Positions 22,445 through 25,761 of a DNA stretch of 25,761 bases are shown here, one piece after another. Source of the stretch: DASPTT01 sp035623275 (GTDB lineage: Bacteria; Actinomycetota; Acidimicrobiia; Acidimicrobiales; UBA8190). Made by a program: the position numbers and the translations under genes. A model generated the notes under the pieces. That model was not told the origin of the DNA. It did no database searches and was given only the letters and a program-made list of their open reading frames with translations. Numbering within the stretch: position 1 is the stretch's first letter; each line of letters opens with the position of its first letter. Where the stretch lies: NCBI GenBank assembly GCA_035623275.1, contig DASPTT010000099.1, positions 1-25,761 of the forward strand. Reading direction: 5' to 3'.

Positions 22445-24370
22445 ATGGCCGAGCAGGACGCCGCCGAGGTCCCCTACCAGTCGCTGTACCGCCGCTTCCG
22501 GCCGCAGCGCTTCGACGAGGTGCGCGGGCAGGACCACGTCTGCCTGGCACTTCGGAACGCCGTGCGCGACGGACGCGTGGGGCACGCGTACCTCATGAGC
22601 GGCCCACGGGGCACGGGCAAGACCTCCACGGCGCGGATCCTGGCCAAGGCCCTCAACTGCGTCGCGCCGCAGGACGGCGAGCCCTGCGGAGAGTGCGCCT
22701 CGTGCGTCGAGATCGCCCGCGGCACCTCCCTCGACGTCCACGAGCTCGACGCGGCGTCGAACAACGGGGTCGACGCGATGCGCGACCTCGTGGCCCGTGC
22801 CGCGCTGGGCACGCCCGGTCGCTGGAAGGTCTACATCGTCGACGAGGTCCACATGCTGTCGACCGCGGCGTCGAACGCGCTGCTCAAGACGCTCGAGGAG
22901 CCCCCGGGGCACGTGGTCTTCGTCCTCGCCACCACGGACCCGCAGAAGGTGCTGCCGACGATCCGCAGCCGCACACAGCACCTGGAGTTCCGGCTCCTCG
23001 GTCCCGACAACCTCCATGCCCTGCTCCAGGACGTGCGCAGCGCGGCGGGCCTCGACGTGGAGGACGATCGCATCGACCTCGCCGTCCGGCGGGGTCGAGG
23101 GTCGGCCCGAGACGCCCTCAGCGCGCTGGACCAGGTGGCAGCGGGCGGGGTGGTCGACGACGACGCGGCCGTCATCATGGAGCTGGCCCGCTCCCTCGGC
23201 GAGCGGGACACGGGGCGCGCCCTGGCCGCGATGGCCCAGGCGTCGGCCGCGGGCCGCGACCCCCAGCGTCTCGCCGTGGAGCTCTCCGACACCGTGCGAC
23301 AGGGCTTCCTCTCCCTGGTGGCTCCCGACCTCGTGACGCTGCTCGACTCGGAGCGGGCACCGGTGGCCGACCTTGCCCGTCAGATCGGGCTCGCGGGGGT
23401 GGTACGGGCGCTCGAGGTCCTCGGCGAGGCCCAGGTGGGCATGCGCGACGCGCCCGATCCCCGGATCCATCTGGAGGTCGCGCTGGTCCGGTTGACCCAT
23501 CCCGAGGCCGACGACTCGCCTGCCGCGCTCCTCGAGCGGATCGAGCGACTGGAACACGCGCTGGCCACCGGCGCGTGGACGGGTCCCGGCCACCCGGGTG
23601 GTGAGGACGCCGGACCCCTCGCACCGGCTGCTGCGCCTCCGTCCCCGGCGCCCCACGCCACGACGCCGTCGGCCCCGACGCCGTCTGAGCCCGCGCCCGA
23701 GGCGGGCGGCACGGTCGGCGCGCGTGGAGATTCGGGAGGGAGCGGAACCGCGGCCGTCAGCGCGGCATCCGGCGCCGCCCTGGCCCGCGAGACCCTTGGG
23801 GCGGTGCGGCGGCGATCTCGGTCGGGTGCCGAGGCGAGCCCGAAGAGCGCCGAGGCGAGCCCGAAGGCCGGAGCGACGCCCACGGCCACCTCGGCGCGCA
23901 CCGACGAGGCGTCCGCCGTCCCGAGCCGCGACGACCTGGTTCGCCGGTGGGGCGACGGTGTCCTCGCCGGGCTTCCGGGCCGGGCGCGGGCGCGGTTCCG
24001 GGTGGGCCGGTTCCTGTCGGTGGAGGACGGAGTGGCCGTGTACGCGCTCCCCAACGAGACCCACCGGTCGTATTGCGAGGACGTGCGCCTCGACGTCGAG
24101 GAGGCGCTGCGGGCCGCCTTCGGCGTCCCCGTGGGCCTGCGGCTGGTGGTCGACGAGGAGGAGGACGCCGCAGGAGCGCCGCCGGCGGCGTCCGGCGGCG
24201 GTTCGCGCCGCCCGGTGCAGCCCACGGTGGCCGTGGACACCGATGATCCCGACGACGACGCCGACCTGCTCGATCCCGCGGTGCTCGAGGCCGAGACGGA
24301 GATCGCCGGAGCCGGGCCCACACCCCAGGAGCGTCTCCTGCAGGCCTTCCCCGGCGCCGAGGAGCTCTAG
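22445..24370 (+). CDS. dnaX: DNA polymerase III subunit gamma/tau
   Basis: DnaX is the ATPase of the clamp loader that opens and places the beta sliding clamp. It has 641 residues. The AAA+ core shows Walker A GPRGTGKT (53-60), the four-cysteine zinc site C72, C81, C84, C87, Walker B VYIVDEVHM (129-137), and SRTQ (174-177) with the arginine finger. A Pro/Ala/Ser-rich linker runs from about 385 to 490 and includes a short direct repeat (AEASPK twice). A C-terminal domain (about 495-580, WGDGVLAGLPGRARARF...) and an acidic tail follow, as in full-length tau. No clear A-rich slippery site for gamma production was seen. ATG 22445 appears leaderless. recR follows after five bases. Confidence 0.96.
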   Translation: MAEQDAAEVPYQSLYRRFRPQRFDEVRGQDHVCLALRNAVRDGRVGHAYLMSGPRGTGKTSTARILAKALNCVAPQDGEPCGECASCVEIARGTSLDVHELDAASNNGVDAMRDLVARAALGTPGRWKVYIVDEVHMLSTAASNALLKTLEEPPGHVVFVLATTDPQKVLPTIRSRTQHLEFRLLGPDNLHALLQDVRSAAGLDVEDDRIDLAVRRGRGSARDALSALDQVAAGGVVDDDAAVIMELARSLGERDTGRALAAMAQASAAGRDPQRLAVELSDTVRQGFLSLVAPDLVTLLDSERAPVADLARQIGLAGVVRALEVLGEAQVGMRDAPDPRIHLEVALVRLTHPEADDSPAALLERIERLEHALATGAWTGPGHPGGEDAGPLAPAAAPPSPAPHATTPSAPTPSEPAPEAGGTVGARGDSGGSGTAAVSAASGAALARETLGAVRRRSRSGAEASPKSAEASPKAGATPTATSARTDEASAVPSRDDLVRRWGDGVLAGLPGRARARFRVGRFLSVEDGVAVYALPNETHRSYCEDVRLDVEEALRAAFGVPVGLRLVVDEEEDAAGAPPAASGGGSRRPVQPTVAVDTDDPDDDADLLDPAVLEAETEIAGAGPTPQERLLQAFPGAEEL

Positions 24371-24375
24371 GGCCC

Positions 24376-24975
24376 GTGTTCAGCGGGCCCCTCCAAGCCC
24401 TGGTGGACGAGCTCGGCCGCCTCCCCGGCATCGGCCCCAAGTCTGCGCAGCGCATCGCCTTCCACCTGCTCAAGGTCGCGCCCGAGGACGCGCGGCGCCT
24501 CGCCGATGCCATCGTCGCCGTCAAGGAGCGCATCACGTTGTGCCCGCGATGCTTCAACGTCGCCGAGGGCGATCTCTGCGAGATCTGCCGCGATCCCCGG
24601 CGCGAGGCCTCCCTGCTGTGCGTCGTCGAGGACCCCCGCGACATCGTCTCGGTGGAGCGGACCCAGGAGTTCCGCGGCCGCTACCACGTCCTGCAGGGGG
24701 CGCTGAACCCCATCGAGGGCGTGGGCCCCGACCAGCTGCGAGTGCGCGAGCTGTTGGCGCGCCTCGAGCCCGAGGGCGTGTCCGAGGTCATCCTGTGCAC
24801 GAACCCGAACCTGGAGGGTGAGGCGACCGCCATGTACCTGGCCAAGTTGCTCAGGCCCCTGGGCATGCGCGTGACGCGCATCGCCAGCGGACTGCCGGTG
24901 GGCGGCGACCTGGAGTACGCCGACGAGCTGACGCTGGGCCGCGCCCTCCAGGGGCGGCGGGAGGTGGACGCGTAG
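24376..24975 (+). CDS. recR: Recombination mediator protein RecR
   Basis: RecR works with RecO (and RecF) to load RecA on gapped single-stranded DNA. The 199-residue protein has the helix-hairpin-helix LPGIGPKSAQRIAFHLL (16-32), the four-cysteine zinc finger C56, C59, C68, C71, and a Toprim domain from about 79 (LCVVEDPRDIVSVERT, LNPIEGVGPDQL, TNPNLEGEATAMYL). Length is typical. GTG 24376 is five bases after the dnaX stop, so translational coupling is likely. In many bacteria ybaB/ebfC lies between these two genes; here it does not. Confidence 0.96.
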   Translation: MFSGPLQALVDELGRLPGIGPKSAQRIAFHLLKVAPEDARRLADAIVAVKERITLCPRCFNVAEGDLCEICRDPRREASLLCVVEDPRDIVSVERTQEFRGRYHVLQGALNPIEGVGPDQLRVRELLARLEPEGVSEVILCTNPNLEGEATAMYLAKLLRPLGMRVTRIASGLPVGGDLEYADELTLGRALQGRREVDA

Positions 24976-24983
24976 TCGACGCC

Positions 24984-25029
24984 GATCCGGCACCGGCGCG
25001 CTCGGGGGGCCTGGCGCGCCGGCGCCGGA

Positions 25030-25031
<2 letters not shown>
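24984..25031. terminator. Long hairpin between convergent recR and NlpC/P60 genes
   Basis: GATCCGGCACCGGCGCG (24984-25000) pairs with 25015-25031 over 17 positions with one mismatch. It starts 8 bases after the recR stop and reaches into the stop codon of the opposite gene, so it can serve both directions. Confidence 0.8.

Positions 25032-25761
<730 letters not shown>

Noticed and set aside
23827..23866. Direct repeat in dnaX considered as a programmed frameshift site
   Set aside because: It has no A-rich or T-rich slippery heptamer and encodes two copies of AEASPK in the flexible linker.

Overview
The window is a GC-rich (roughly two-thirds G+C by eye), gene-dense bacterial chromosome segment. 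An actinobacterium is the best reading. Supporting signs are leaderless genes with a TANNNT box seven bases before the start codon, GTG starts, an SRP RNA-dnaX-recR block, and caa3-type CtaG plus CtaB oxidase-assembly genes. The Ser/Gly-linker NlpC/P60 protein and the P450/Baeyer-Villiger catabolic operon would suit Acidimicrobiia or relatives, but the class is inference.

Layout. (1) 0.3-3.1 kb: a secreted protein of unknown function and a convergent aldo/keto reductase share a perfect 15-bp hairpin. (2) 3.2-13.2 kb: a respiratory block. It holds a multi-span membrane protein fused to a Sco1 copper-chaperone domain, an Asp-box lipoprotein, heme O synthase (ctaB), a CtaG-type assembly factor, a small membrane protein, and the operon cupredoxin-like protein - oxidase subunits II, I, III. 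Sco, CtaG and CtaB would supply CuA, CuB and heme to this oxidase. The oxidase keeps the D-channel signature of A-type enzymes, but the three canonical K-channel residues I can place (one in subunit II, two in subunit I) are all replaced. (3) 13.3-19.0 kb: a tightly overlapping operon of two amidohydrolase-family proteins, a cytochrome P450 and a Baeyer-Villiger monooxygenase. It sits behind a well-formed promoter whose spacer is a 20-bp palindrome, with a second palindrome just downstream. (4) 19.0-21.1 kb, minus strand: a cold-shock protein, a small coiled protein with no clear start, a DegV protein, and a heptad-repeat gene split by one in-frame TGA. (5) 21.4-25.0 kb: tRNA-Ser(CGA), tadA, tRNA-Ser(GGA), SRP RNA, dnaX and recR, with no ybaB/ebfC gene between dnaX and recR. 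(6) 25.0 kb to the end: an NlpC/P60 cell-wall hydrolase running off the right edge.

The most novel items are the oxidase with no recognisable K-channel together with its CxxxC cupredoxin partner, the Sco fusion, and the palindrome-controlled amidohydrolase/P450/BVMO operon. No CRISPR array, insertion sequence, integrase or phage gene was seen. All family assignments come from reading motifs by eye; no database search was run.
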